Positions 53,631 to 62,978 of a DNA stretch of 64,000 nucleotides are shown here, piece by piece. Where the stretch lies: NCBI GenBank assembly GCA_964632005.1, contig CAZWAP010000004.1, positions 1 through 64,000 on the forward strand. The letters run 5' to 3'. The translations under genes were made by a program, and so were the position numbers. This DNA is from CAZWAP01 sp964632005. Lineage in GTDB: Bacteria; Planctomycetota; Phycisphaerae; Sedimentisphaerales; Anaerobacaceae. A model generated the notes under the pieces. It made no database searches. It was not told where the DNA came from and saw nothing but the letters and a program-made list of their open reading frames with translations. How positions within the stretch are numbered: position 1 is the first letter of the stretch; every line of letters starts with the position of its first letter.

Positions 53631-54590
53631 ATGAAAGCTGAGCATCGGCACGAACTGAAAACCAACATACTGGCCGAATGGCTTGGTAACTTCCCGCAGT
53701 GGGCCAGGGAGAACACGCTGCCCATTATCGGCGTCTTAATCCTGGCGGGCGCGGTCGGGGCCTTCTACTTCTGGAGGGCCCACAACAAAAATGCAAGAAT
53801 CCAGGAGCAACTCCGCCTGACCAATCTGGTGAATCAGATAACCAACGGCAAGATGCAAGTGCTCAACAACCGCGGGGCGGGCGGCTCGACCCTGCTGTTC
53901 AGGGCTGCCCAGGACCTCGAGGCCTTCGCCGAGAGCACTGGCGACGATAATCTCGCGGCAATGGCGTTTCTCAAGCACGCAGAAGCCCTGCGAACAGAGC
54001 TACATTATCGCAGCGATCCGCCGACCAACGAGGACCTAATCAGGCAGATAAGCCTGGCAAGGCAAAGCTACGCCAAGGCGATAGAAAAAGCCGTCAACAA
54101 CCCTTCGCTGGCCGGTGCGGCAAAGCTCGGCCTGGGGCTGTGCGCCGAGGAGCTGGGCAATTTCGACAAGGCCAAAGAGATTTACAGGGAAATCGTAAAT
54201 GACCCGGTCTTTCAAGGCACCGTTAGCGTCGCCCAGGCCAAGCTGCGCCTCGAGACAATAGAAGACTACAAGAAAAACATTGTTTTCAAGCCCAGGCCGA
54301 GGCCTCCAAAGCCCCCCACTATAGAACCAGCCGACGCCAACAAACCTGCGGATGCCGACGCCGCCGCTGCGGGAGCTGAAGCGACTGATGCCAACGCGCC
54401 CGCAAGAACCACGCCGGGGCCCGATGCTGACCCCCAGGAGGCCCAGTCAAGCGGTGGAACCAAGCCCGCCGAGCTCAAAACCGCCCCCCGGATCCCCGAT
54501 GTTCCACCATCGGCACCTCCTGCCGGGGCCAAGACAAAAGACCCGAACGGTGTCCGCGCTACTACAGAAGCCAATGCCCCCTCGCTATGA
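53631..54590 (+). CDS. YfgM-like membrane-anchored TPR protein
   Basis: A 319-aa protein: a short cytoplasmic stretch, one helix (TLPIIGVLILAGAVGAFYFW), then helical TPR-like repeats (about 60-215; LARQSYAKAIEKAVNNPSLAGA, AKLGLGLCAEELGNFDKAKEI; each shown as part of a longer repeat), and a Pro/Ala-rich tail (about 225-319). This resembles YfgM/ancillary SecYEG translocon proteins. I use the ATG at 53631; the frame is open back to 53592. Its end overlaps the rluD start by 17 bases. Confidence 0.75.
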   Translation: MKAEHRHELKTNILAEWLGNFPQWARENTLPIIGVLILAGAVGAFYFWRAHNKNARIQEQLRLTNLVNQITNGKMQVLNNRGAGGSTLLFRAAQDLEAFAESTGDDNLAAMAFLKHAEALRTELHYRSDPPTNEDLIRQISLARQSYAKAIEKAVNNPSLAGAAKLGLGLCAEELGNFDKAKEIYREIVNDPVFQGTVSVAQAKLRLETIEDYKKNIVFKPRPRPPKPPTIEPADANKPADADAAAAGAEATDANAPARTTPGPDADPQEAQSSGGTKPAELKTAPRIPDVPPSAPPAGAKTKDPNGVRATTEANAPSL

Positions 54591-55590
54591 GCCACAAGCA
54601 GGCAAGGCGGAACCACCCGAGCCGGCGAGCGAGCCCCTGAAACTGCGCGTCGGCCACTCAATCAAGCAACGCCGGATAGACAAGTACCTGCACGGCCGAT
54701 TCAGCAACCTCAGCCGACGTTTCATCCAGGACGCGATCAGGGCAGGGGCGGTCACCGTGAACGGCAGAGAAGTCAAGCCCAGCTTCAAGCTCAGTCCAGG
54801 CGATGAGGTCGAACTGACCCTGCCTGCACCTCCAACCAGGCAAATCCTTCCCGAAGATATCCCGCTGAACATCATATACGAGGATGACGAGATAATCGTC
54901 ATCGACAAACAGCCGAACATCCTGGTGCACCCGGCTCGCGGCAACACGCACGGAACACTGGTAAACGCGCTCGCATTTTATTGCGACAGTCTCTCCGACG
55001 GTCTGGGCGAGTTCCGCCCCGGCATCGTCCACAGGCTTGACAAGAACACGACCGGTGTAATGGTCGTGACCAAGAACAACGCCGCCCAATGGAAACTCGC
55101 CCGCCAGTTCGAGCAGCGAGAGGTCAACAAGACCTATCTGGCCGTGGTCCACGGCACCCCGGACCTGACTCGTGACCGCATAAGCGCGCCTCTGGGCGTT
55201 CACCCTGGGATCCGCGAGAAATACGCCATACGACCGGAGATCGGAAAAGAAGCGATTACATTCTACGAGGTGCTCGAGTCCTTCCGGGGGTACTCCCTCT
55301 TGAAGATGACCCCTCTGACCGGCCGAACGCACCAGATCCGAGTCCATCTATCATACATAAAACACCCCATCGTCGCCGACGATATGTACGGCGGCAGGCT
55401 GGTCTATCCCTGGCAACTGGCCGATACAGAACCGACCGCGGAGGACCCGATCATCGACCGCCTTGCCCTGCATGCATCGACGCTGGAGTTCAGGCACCCG
55501 AGCACCGGCCAGATCGTCAAGTTCGAAGCGCCCCTGCCAGAAGATATGCGTACCCTGCTGGATATGCTCCGAAAGCACCGAAGAATATAG
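54574..55590 (+). CDS. rluD: RluA/RluD-family 23S rRNA pseudouridine synthase
   Basis: A 338-aa protein with an N-terminal S4 RNA-binding domain (about 30-90; RRIDKYLHGRFSNLSRRFIQ), VNGREVKPSFKLSPGDEV, then the catalytic HRLDKNTTGVMVVTK with the essential Asp, and LTGRTHQIRVHLSYIKHPI. The full S4 plus HRLD layout fits RluD (or the closely related RluC group). The start overlaps the YfgM-like gene by 17 bases. Convergent with ktrA. Confidence 0.9.
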   Translation: MPPRYEPQAGKAEPPEPASEPLKLRVGHSIKQRRIDKYLHGRFSNLSRRFIQDAIRAGAVTVNGREVKPSFKLSPGDEVELTLPAPPTRQILPEDIPLNIIYEDDEIIVIDKQPNILVHPARGNTHGTLVNALAFYCDSLSDGLGEFRPGIVHRLDKNTTGVMVVTKNNAAQWKLARQFEQREVNKTYLAVVHGTPDLTRDRISAPLGVHPGIREKYAIRPEIGKEAITFYEVLESFRGYSLLKMTPLTGRTHQIRVHLSYIKHPIVADDMYGGRLVYPWQLADTEPTAEDPIIDRLALHASTLEFRHPSTGQIVKFEAPLPEDMRTLLDMLRKHRRI

Positions 55591-55658
55591 GAAATCGGCT
55601 TCCGCGATGCCGGGCTTGATATCGCCGCGACCGCGCTCCCCGAGCTGATGGGTCCTTT

Positions 55659-56348
55659 TCAAGCCTGAGGCAGTCTGGCCAGGTCCGCATCGGAGCCGGC
55701 CACCATCAGGATATCCCCCCGGTAAATCACGGTGCTGGGCATCGGCACGTTGATAATACCCTCTTTCTCTTTCTTGCTGGTCTTGCTGTGCTCGCCTCGC
55801 CTGACGAGGACGATGTTGACGTTGTATTTCTGTCGCAGTTGCAAATCCATAACCGTCTTGCCGTCGAAGCTGGGCGGCGCCTCTATGCGAGCAAGGCTGT
55901 AACCCGGTGCAAAGTCGATCTTCTCTCCAATCTGGGGCGCGATCAGCTTGTAAGCCCATCTCTGGGCCGACTCTATTTCCGGATAGATAACCTCTGTGGC
56001 GCCTACTTTCGAGAAGACCTCTCCTGCAATCAGGTCCTCGGCCCTGGCGTATATCTGCTTGACCCCCATCTGGCGGAGGTTGACCACGGTGAGGATAGCC
56101 GACTCGAAGCCTCGCCCGGTGCCCTGGCCGATCCCGATTATCGCCACGTCCACCTTGTCGATCCCCTGGGCCTTGAGGGCTTCCTCGTCGGTGCTGTCGA
56201 GCCTGACGGCGTGTGTGACCTGGTCGCCGATCAGCTCGACTGTCTCCCGATTCTTGTCGATCGCTATCACCTCTGCCCCGCTCCTCGCCAGGGCGATAGC
56301 GAGCTTTCGCCCAAATCGACCCAATCCTATCACCGCAAACCGCTTCAT
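55659..56348 (-). CDS. ktrA: Trk/Ktr potassium uptake regulatory subunit (RCK)
   Basis: A 229-aa cytoplasmic protein: an N-terminal NAD/ATP-binding RCK_N domain with AVIGLGRFGRKLAIALARSG, LDSTDEEALKAQGI and AIIGIGQ, and a C-terminal TrkA-C domain (about 140-225; GDILMVAGSDADLARL). GGAG is eight bases before the ATG. It gates the membrane subunit next door according to nucleotide state. It follows ktrB by 77 bases, the usual pairing. Confidence 0.92.
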   Translation of the reverse strand: MKRFAVIGLGRFGRKLAIALARSGAEVIAIDKNRETVELIGDQVTHAVRLDSTDEEALKAQGIDKVDVAIIGIGQGTGRGFESAILTVVNLRQMGVKQIYARAEDLIAGEVFSKVGATEVIYPEIESAQRWAYKLIAPQIGEKIDFAPGYSLARIEAPPSFDGKTVMDLQLRQKYNVNIVLVRRGEHSKTSKKEKEGIINVPMPSTVIYRGDILMVAGSDADLARLPQA

Positions 56349-56425
56349 CGCATCAGCTCCAGTTCTTTTGCTGCGTCGATCGTGCCGCGCTGCCGTCCAT
56401 ACGGCACTGGCGCCCGACCGCGAAG

Positions 56426-58228
56426 TTAGCCGACGACGATCGCCTCATCGGGGTAGTTATACTTGGCCGGCTTCAAGTCAAATGTCAGGGCGGCCAGCAA
56501 CGTCAGCGGGCCGAGCCTGCCTACAAGCATAACAAGGATGATAATCAATTTGCCAGCGTCCGTCAATTCGGGGGTGATTCCCGTGGTAAGCCCGACCGTT
56601 CCCAGCGCCGAGGAGGCCTCGAACATTATCTCCATCATTGTGAAGCCATTGGCACTCTCTGTGACGCTAAGCGCCAGCGTGGCGGCAAAAAGGACGGCTG
56701 CGAAAAGCAGCGTAACCGTTATCGCCCTGCCGACGATGGCTATCCGGATCGAACGCCCGAACATTTCGACCTCCGAACGCTTCCGCAGCGCCGTCACCGC
56801 CGTCATCACGACCACCGCTAACGTTACCGTTTTGATACCGCCTGCTGTCGAACCTGGCGAGCCACCGATGAACATCAATAGTATCAGAACAAACTTGCTC
56901 GCGGCAGAGAGCCCGGAAATATCCACCGTATTGAAGCCGGCCGTCCTTGCCGTAATCGACTGAAAAAACGCGCCGCCCAGGCCAACCGGCTGGCCGGCAG
57001 GGCCCGACACAGCATAACGCTCGAACAACATTATTACCGCTGCACCAAGAACGATAAGGATCGCACTGACGGTGAGTACTATCTTGGTCTGCAGCCGCAT
57101 CCGCTTGGGTGCCTCCATCGAGAGGCGATACTGCTTGTAGAACCGTCTCTTGAAGAACCGCTTAGCCCTGTCGGCCAGTATATTAGCCAGATCGTAGAGC
57201 ACCCCGAAGCCAAGCCCTCCCAGGACTATCAGCGGACAGACAACGGCATACACGCCCCAGCTTTTACCGTAGGCCACAAAGCTGTCACTGAATAAGCTGA
57301 ACCCTGCGTTGCAGAACGCACTGACTGAATGGAATATGCTACAGAACCATTGCTCGTGAATGCTTGCAACTTTCCCGGGTAGGTCGTCCCACATTGGAAA
57401 AAGGCTCACCGCCCCGATCGCCTCGAACAACACTGTCCCGCCGAAAATAAATGCGATCATATTTCCGATGCGATTGAGCGTGCGCGCGCTGAGCAAATCC
57501 TGCATCGCCACGGACTCGCGGATGCTAAGGGCCTGTCCGAGCAGCAACGCGAAAATGGCACCGAAGACGACTATACCGAGGCCGCCGAGCTGGATCAGGG
57601 AGAGAATCACCACCTGTCCCATAAGGCTGAAATCGCGGCCTGTGTCTTTCACGATCAATCCCGTAACGCATGTCGCGCTGGTCGAGGTGAACAGCGCATC
57701 CACGAATCGAAGGCTTTCCTTTCCTTGCCCGGCTGCCCGGGGGAGCATCAACAGGCCGGCCCCGGATATTATCAGGAACAAGAAGCTGGCTATGAGCGTG
57801 CGGGTCGGGCTCCTGCCCGAGGCAGCGAGGTTCACACACGTCCTGCAGAGCTTCGTAACGACCTGGATCACCAGGTATATCCCCACCGCCAGGTGTCGAA
57901 CAGCAGAGGCCTCTTCAGGTCCGGTCGCGAACCACCGGCCCGCCCCGAAAATCGCAAGGACAAGCCCGGTCAAAAGCGGAACCTCAAACCAATTGGCACC
58001 CAGGAAATCAAGCTTTGAGAACGCGTTGAACAGCCGAACCACTTTCTCCGCGATGAAAACACAAAGCAGGAAAATTTGAATCGCGTAAAGTACCAGCTCC
58101 TGTTTGGGCAGCAAGGGCTGATAAAAGCCGAACAGCAAGACGAAGGTCGCCGCAACGAACGCCGCAGCCAGAGCGTTGACACCGATCAGAATCCGTTCCA
58201 GCCGATTGTTCTTGTACTGCAACCGCAT
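56426..58228 (-). CDS. ktrB: Trk/Ktr potassium uptake membrane subunit
   Basis: A 600-aa protein with about ten or more membrane helices. Four pore loops typical of the TrkH/KtrB family are visible: TSATCVTGLIV, SVSAFCNAGFSL, SITARTAGFNTV and ASSALGTVGLTTG, each carrying the selectivity Gly. An N-terminal extension of about 130 residues with several helices precedes the canonical core, making it longer than typical KtrB (about 440-480), so it may be TrkH-like. It pairs with ktrA downstream. Confidence 0.92.
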   Translation of the reverse strand: MRLQYKNNRLERILIGVNALAAAFVAATFVLLFGFYQPLLPKQELVLYAIQIFLLCVFIAEKVVRLFNAFSKLDFLGANWFEVPLLTGLVLAIFGAGRWFATGPEEASAVRHLAVGIYLVIQVVTKLCRTCVNLAASGRSPTRTLIASFLFLIISGAGLLMLPRAAGQGKESLRFVDALFTSTSATCVTGLIVKDTGRDFSLMGQVVILSLIQLGGLGIVVFGAIFALLLGQALSIRESVAMQDLLSARTLNRIGNMIAFIFGGTVLFEAIGAVSLFPMWDDLPGKVASIHEQWFCSIFHSVSAFCNAGFSLFSDSFVAYGKSWGVYAVVCPLIVLGGLGFGVLYDLANILADRAKRFFKRRFYKQYRLSMEAPKRMRLQTKIVLTVSAILIVLGAAVIMLFERYAVSGPAGQPVGLGGAFFQSITARTAGFNTVDISGLSAASKFVLILLMFIGGSPGSTAGGIKTVTLAVVVMTAVTALRKRSEVEMFGRSIRIAIVGRAITVTLLFAAVLFAATLALSVTESANGFTMMEIMFEASSALGTVGLTTGITPELTDAGKLIIILVMLVGRLGPLTLLAALTFDLKPAKYNYPDEAIVVG

Positions 58229-58285
58229 GGCAATAGCGTAAGAACTGATGCGAAAGATGTAAAATCAAAACTACGAAATTTGGGT

Positions 58286-60412
58286 TCACGCCACGCCGGC
58301 GAGTCCCAGCGAGTCACCGAACTTGGCAAGCAGGGTCTGGCGGATATTCCTGTGCTCGGCCCTTGAGAGCATCGGGTCTTGCCGGACCAACTCAAAGGCG
58401 TGCCTTCGAGCCATCATCAGAAGCTCGGCATCCTCGAGGATATTGGCTATCTTCAAATCGGGCAGGCCGTGCTGGCGCGTGCTGAACATCTCACCCGGGC
58501 CGCGCAGCCGTAAGTCCTCCTCGGCTATCTTGAAACCGTCGTTGCTCCTTGTCATCACTTCCAGTCTGGTCTTGGCTCCCTCGTTGTCCGGGTCTCCAAA
58601 CAAAAGGCAATACGATTTCGACTTGCCTCTACCTATCCGGCCTCTCAGTTGGTGCAGTTGCGCCAGCCCGAACCGGTGCGCCTGTTCTATAACCATCACG
58701 GTGGCGTTAGGCACATCGACGCCCACCTCGACGACTATGGTGGAAACGAGCACGTCTATCTTGCCCCTGCGAAACTCCGACATTATCCGCTGTTTCTTCG
58801 CCGTCGGCATTCTGCCGTGCAGCAGGGCAACCTTGAACTCCGAAAAGACCTTCTGCGACAAATACTTCCACTGCTCTGTGGCGGCCTCGACGTCGCTGTC
58901 CTGCTCGACGGCCGTGATACGGGGGTAGACGAAGTAAGCCTGTTTTTTCGCCCTCAACCGCTCGCGTATGAACTCATAGGCCTTTTCGCGATCGCCCCTG
59001 TCCACCCACCGCGTGACAACGGCGCCTCTGCCTGGCGGGCAGTGTTTGATAACCGAAACGTCCAAGTCTCCGAAGGCGGTCATTGCCAGTGTCCGCGGAA
59101 TCGGGGTTGCCGTCATCACGAGGCAGTGAGGCGTCGTCCGCTTGCGCAGTTGAGCCCGCTGGGCGACGCCGAATTTATGCTGCTCGTCGATAATAACGAG
59201 CCCGAGGTCCCGAAATTCTATGTCCTTTTGCAGCAGCGCTACCGTCCCGACGACGATATCCATCTGGCCGCCTTTGATCCTGGCGAGCAGTTCGGTGCGT
59301 TTTTTGCCCGTAAGGCCGCCGGTTATCAGGGCCCTGCTGACCCTGCTGGCCTTCAAGTATCGCTCAATGCCCAGGAAATGCTGGCCGGCCAGTATCTCGG
59401 TCGGCGCCATTACTGCCACCTGCTTTTTGTTGGCGACCGCCAGCAGTGCCGCATAAAGTGCCACCACCGTCTTGCCGGACCCGACATCTCCCTGCAACAG
59501 CCGATTCATCGGCTCTGATCGGCCCATATCCGCGACTATCTCGGAGATGCACTTATTCTGGTCCTCGGTCAACAAGAAGGGGAAGCGCTTTCTTATTCGC
59601 CTGTCGATCTGGACATTCCAGACACACGGCGAGGCCGTCGAATAATGCTGCACCCGGTACCGGCGAAGGGCCAGGCCGAGCTGCATCAAGAACAGCTCAT
59701 CGTATTTGAGGCGGCGTTTGGCCCGGGCGAGCTTTTCCTCGTCCGGCGGCATATGGATCCAGGCGAAGGCATCCTTCCTGCTGATCAAATTGGCCTTTCG
59801 CAGAAAACCTTCGTCGTAGAATTCCGGCGCAAGCTCGTCGAGCCTTTCGAGCACGGGTCTGATTATCCGCCTTATCTGTCCACTGCCCAGCCGAGCCGTC
59901 GCAGGGTACACCCCGCCGCTGAAGTACTCAGCCGGGCAACGCTGCTTTTCGTCGAGCACGGTGAAGCGGGGATTGGTCATTTGTAGCTGGTGCTTGTAAA
60001 GCGTGAGCTTGCCCGAGGCCATTATCACCTGGCCGGGCTTCAGTCGATTCCGAAGATAGCCGCCGTGAAACCATACAATTCTGCACAGACCCGTATCGTC
60101 GCTGATGATTGCCTCGAATATCGGCTGCCTGCGAAAGCTCTGGTAATCGGTCGATTCGACAAGCCCGATGACGGCGGCGTTTTCCCCGGGCCGGGCCTGA
60201 CCTATCTTCACCACCCGCGGCAGAAATACCCAGCTGCGTGGATAATACTCGAGCAAATCGCCGACCGTGTGCACCCCCAACCTGGCAAACACCTCCGCCC
60301 TGGCCGGTCCGACGCCCTTGAGATACCGAACCGGCATCGACACATCCGGTCCACGCTGGATGTGCGTCCGACCTGAATCGATCACACGCGTTTGCTCATT
60401 CCTCGAAACCAT
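58286..60412 (-). CDS. recG: ATP-dependent DNA helicase RecG
   Basis: A 708-aa replication-fork-remodelling helicase. An N-terminal wedge/OB domain begins LKGVGPARAEVFARLGVHTV; helicase motifs follow: LLQGDVGSGKTVVALYA (Walker A), IIDEQHKFGVAQRAQL (DEQH), MTATPIPRTLAMTAFGDLD, and RIGRGKSKSYCLLF with QLRGRIGRG near the end. The ATG at 60412 lies inside the end of pcm (17-base overlap); the ATG at 60337 (MPVRYLKGVGPARA) fits family length better. Confidence 0.94.
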   Translation of the reverse strand: MVSRNEQTRVIDSGRTHIQRGPDVSMPVRYLKGVGPARAEVFARLGVHTVGDLLEYYPRSWVFLPRVVKIGQARPGENAAVIGLVESTDYQSFRRQPIFEAIISDDTGLCRIVWFHGGYLRNRLKPGQVIMASGKLTLYKHQLQMTNPRFTVLDEKQRCPAEYFSGGVYPATARLGSGQIRRIIRPVLERLDELAPEFYDEGFLRKANLISRKDAFAWIHMPPDEEKLARAKRRLKYDELFLMQLGLALRRYRVQHYSTASPCVWNVQIDRRIRKRFPFLLTEDQNKCISEIVADMGRSEPMNRLLQGDVGSGKTVVALYAALLAVANKKQVAVMAPTEILAGQHFLGIERYLKASRVSRALITGGLTGKKRTELLARIKGGQMDIVVGTVALLQKDIEFRDLGLVIIDEQHKFGVAQRAQLRKRTTPHCLVMTATPIPRTLAMTAFGDLDVSVIKHCPPGRGAVVTRWVDRGDREKAYEFIRERLRAKKQAYFVYPRITAVEQDSDVEAATEQWKYLSQKVFSEFKVALLHGRMPTAKKQRIMSEFRRGKIDVLVSTIVVEVGVDVPNATVMVIEQAHRFGLAQLHQLRGRIGRGKSKSYCLLFGDPDNEGAKTRLEVMTRSNDGFKIAEEDLRLRGPGEMFSTRQHGLPDLKIANILEDAELLMMARRHAFELVRQDPMLSRAEHRNIRQTLLAKFGDSLGLAGVA

Positions 60413-61070
60413 ACTGGCCGAGCAGCTTTACGAACCGGACATCACAGATGAATTGCTCAACTATTTCGCCGCGCTTTTTCTCAAACCTCATAAGGCTCTG
60501 AACGCCGCCAGACCCTACCGGCGCGACCAGGATACCACCGTCGGCGAGCTGCTCAATCAAAGGCTGTGGCGCTCTTGGCACTGCAGCGGTGATCATTATC
60601 CTCCCAAACGTCCTGGGCTCGGGCCAGCCACAACTACCATCGCCCACATAGAACTCAACATTATCGGCTCCGAGCCTTCGCAGGACCTGCCGGGCTGATT
60701 CAGACAGCTCAGGGAGCCTTTCTATCGTGTATACTTTCTTGGCCAGTTTGCTCAGGATGGCGGTCTGGTATCCGCTGCCGGTCCCGATCTCAAGAACCTC
60801 GCATTCCGGCTCGACCCGCAGCTCTTGAGTCATCAGGGCAACAATATACGGCTGCGAGATCGTCTGGCCCAGCCCAATCGGAAGAGGCCCATCGGCGTAG
60901 GCCTGTAACCGATGCGACGGCGGAATGAACTGCTCGCGGGGCACCTCCGCCATCACCCCCAAGACCCTCGGGTCGGTGATATCCCGTCCCTTGAGGTCCC
61001 ATTCGAGCATCCGGCGCCGGCCTGCGGCATACTTGTCTTTCTTCTCCCGCCCAGTCATAACGCTAATCAT
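60396..61070 (-). CDS. pcm: Protein-L-isoaspartate O-methyltransferase
   Basis: A 224-aa repair enzyme that methylates isoaspartyl residues in aged proteins. ISQPYIVALMTQ, the SAM loop VLEIGTGSGYQTAIL and VGDGSCGWPEPRTFGRIMI are family hallmarks. I use the ATG at 61070; another at 61058 is equally possible. It overlaps recG at its end, so the two are cotranscribed. The upstream gene on the other strand (lipoprotein) is divergent. Confidence 0.92.
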   Translation of the reverse strand: MISVMTGREKKDKYAAGRRRMLEWDLKGRDITDPRVLGVMAEVPREQFIPPSHRLQAYADGPLPIGLGQTISQPYIVALMTQELRVEPECEVLEIGTGSGYQTAILSKLAKKVYTIERLPELSESARQVLRRLGADNVEFYVGDGSCGWPEPRTFGRIMITAAVPRAPQPLIEQLADGGILVAPVGSGGVQSLMRFEKKRGEIVEQFICDVRFVKLLGQYGFEE

Positions 61071-61220
61071 CGCGTGGACCCCGGGCTTTTGCAAACCAAT
61101 TCTGGCCCGCCCCGCTCAAAAAAGCCCGCCGAAAAAGCTGCTGTGCCGCCGCTATCGCTGCGAACGCAGCCGCCGGGCAAGCCGATCCCGGAACCTATCG
61201 GTCCTGCCCGGCCTTTGCAA

Positions 61221-61249
61221 TTGACAACTACCACTCGGCCGACCATAAT
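61221..61249 (+). promoter_or_regulatory. Candidate sigma-70-type promoter for the lipoprotein gene
   Basis: Consensus TTGACA (61221-61226), 17-base spacer, CATAAT (61244-61249), about 47 bases before the ATG. It is the best -35 seen in the window. Confidence 0.65.
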
Positions 61250-61295
61250 CCAGCAGGCTCAACAAGAACGCAGGCTGTTTACGGGAGGTCCACCA

Positions 61296-61964
61296 ATGGA
61301 AGCAAGAACAAAAAAGCTCCTGTTTTATGTGCTTGCCGTTCTAATGGGAGGCTGCGTGCCCATCTTCTCCTTGCATCCGCTCTACACCGACAGAGATCTC
61401 GTCTTCAAAAAGAAATTGCTCGGAACCTGGGCCGACGTCAATAACCCCGAGGTCACCTGGGAATTCAAGCGTGCCGAGGAACCTGGAAAGGCGTACAGGT
61501 TGGTCTTCTGCGACGACAACGGCAAAAAAGGCTCTTTCGATGTACACCTGGTCAATCTCAAAGGCAGGTTCTTCCTGGATGTTTATCCGGCTGGGCCTCC
61601 CTGGGATCCCGAGGACCCGAACAAGATCGAGTGGTACTACAATGCTGCCTTTCTCGTGCCGGTTCATACATTCATCAAGGTCGAATCCACTGAGCCAATG
61701 CTGAGAATGAGGCTGAGCGACCACGAGGGGACCAAAGCCCTGCTGGAAGCAGAGCCCAATGCCGTGGACCACGCTGTCATCGAAGAAACTGTTATACTGA
61801 CCGCCCCGACAAAACAGCTACAGGCATTTATCTTGAAGCACGCCGACAATGAGGCCGACGATGAGCGGATCTTCCAGGAACATCCTGTCGTACTGCAACG
61901 GACGGCAAAAGCTAAGCAGAAACCCCGGCAGGACAAGAAATCCGGCGATTCCACGGGCAAGTAG
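61296..61964 (+). CDS. Hypothetical lipoprotein
   Basis: A 222-aa protein with GGGAGGT seven bases before the ATG. The signal ends in a lipobox (VLAVLMGGC, Cys about residue 20), so it should be lipid-anchored. The mature part (LHPLYTDRDLVFKKKLLGTW, TWEFKRAEEPGKAYRLVF, FFLDVYPAGPPWDPEDP) is beta-rich with a Lys-rich tail. I do not know the family. A frame opens earlier (60912) but overlaps pcm and has no ribosome site. Confidence 0.75.
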   Translation: MEARTKKLLFYVLAVLMGGCVPIFSLHPLYTDRDLVFKKKLLGTWADVNNPEVTWEFKRAEEPGKAYRLVFCDDNGKKGSFDVHLVNLKGRFFLDVYPAGPPWDPEDPNKIEWYYNAAFLVPVHTFIKVESTEPMLRMRLSDHEGTKALLEAEPNAVDHAVIEETVILTAPTKQLQAFILKHADNEADDERIFQEHPVVLQRTAKAKQKPRQDKKSGDSTGK

Positions 61965-62051
61965 CGCTCGAGGTTTGATCGAAAAACGGGGCCTATGAAC
62001 CGCGAAAATCCGCGGTATTAAGCCACGATAATCTCTACCGGGAAACGAGGT

Positions 62052-62792
62052 ATGCTGCCGAACCTGGACTTGCCGCAGAAGCCTGGCCTTTTCATAACCG
62101 GCACAGGTACGGCGGTGGGCAAGACCGTGATAGCCGGTGCCGTCGCCGTAATCCTCCGCGAGCAAGGCTTGAAAGTCGGCGTCTTCAAGCCTATTTCAAC
62201 CGGCTGTAAGTATTGCTGGGAAGGCCTGGTCAGCGCAGAGACCCGTTTTCTGGCCACCTGCGCCAACACGAACTTGCCTCTGGATATAATCAGCCCCGTC
62301 GCCTACGTGACCACCGCGACCCCCGTCGTATGCGCCGTTCGCGAAGCAAGGCCGGTGGACTTCGAGGCCATCGCAGCCGCCTATCGGCACGTCTGCGACG
62401 ACTGCGATATAGTCCTCGTCGAGGGCGTCGGGGGCGTGCGGGAGCCCCTGGATAACGAGTCCGACCTGCTGGACCTTGCGGCCCAGCTTAATCTGCCTGT
62501 GGTGATAGTCACCCACGCGGAGCGCGGCACCGTCAACCATACGCTTATGACGCTCGACTGCGTCCGTGCCGCGGATCTAAGGATTGCTGGTGTCGTCGTC
62601 AACTACTGGGGGGCAGCCGGTGAAACGGTCACCGGGAACACCGCGCCAGCCGTAATAGCGGACTTCGGACAGGTCCATATACTCGCGCAGGTGCCCTACG
62701 ACGAAACCGTTGACCTCGAGCAGGCCGAGCCCGGCGAGCTCGTAGTTACCATCCTGAGCGAATGTCAGTGGAAGGAAATAGCTGGGGCGTAA
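62052..62792 (+). CDS. bioD: ATP-dependent dethiobiotin synthetase
   Basis: A 246-aa protein. The N-terminal P-loop FITGTGTAVGKTVIAGAVA, the substrate segment KPISTGC, the LVEGVGGVREPLDN block and VTHAERGTVNHTLMTLDC match BioD, which closes the ureido ring of dethiobiotin using CO2 and ATP. It stands alone; other bio genes are not in the window. The start has GAGGT immediately before ATG, which is close but usable. Confidence 0.92.
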   Translation: MLPNLDLPQKPGLFITGTGTAVGKTVIAGAVAVILREQGLKVGVFKPISTGCKYCWEGLVSAETRFLATCANTNLPLDIISPVAYVTTATPVVCAVREARPVDFEAIAAAYRHVCDDCDIVLVEGVGGVREPLDNESDLLDLAAQLNLPVVIVTHAERGTVNHTLMTLDCVRAADLRIAGVVVNYWGAAGETVTGNTAPAVIADFGQVHILAQVPYDETVDLEQAEPGELVVTILSECQWKEIAGA

Positions 62793-62978
62793 ACCCAGGC
62801 AACCTTCGTCCTTCCCCGCTAACAACACCCCCCGCCCGGGGAATTCTACGAATGACGGCTTTTCAAGACCGTGCATTCCGGGTAGAATGCAGGTTTCAGC
62901 TCAGCGCCGCCGAAGGTCCACATTGTCGGCACCCGGCGGAGCGCAGAACAGGGCGTTACCGAGGAAAATGGCAGTCTG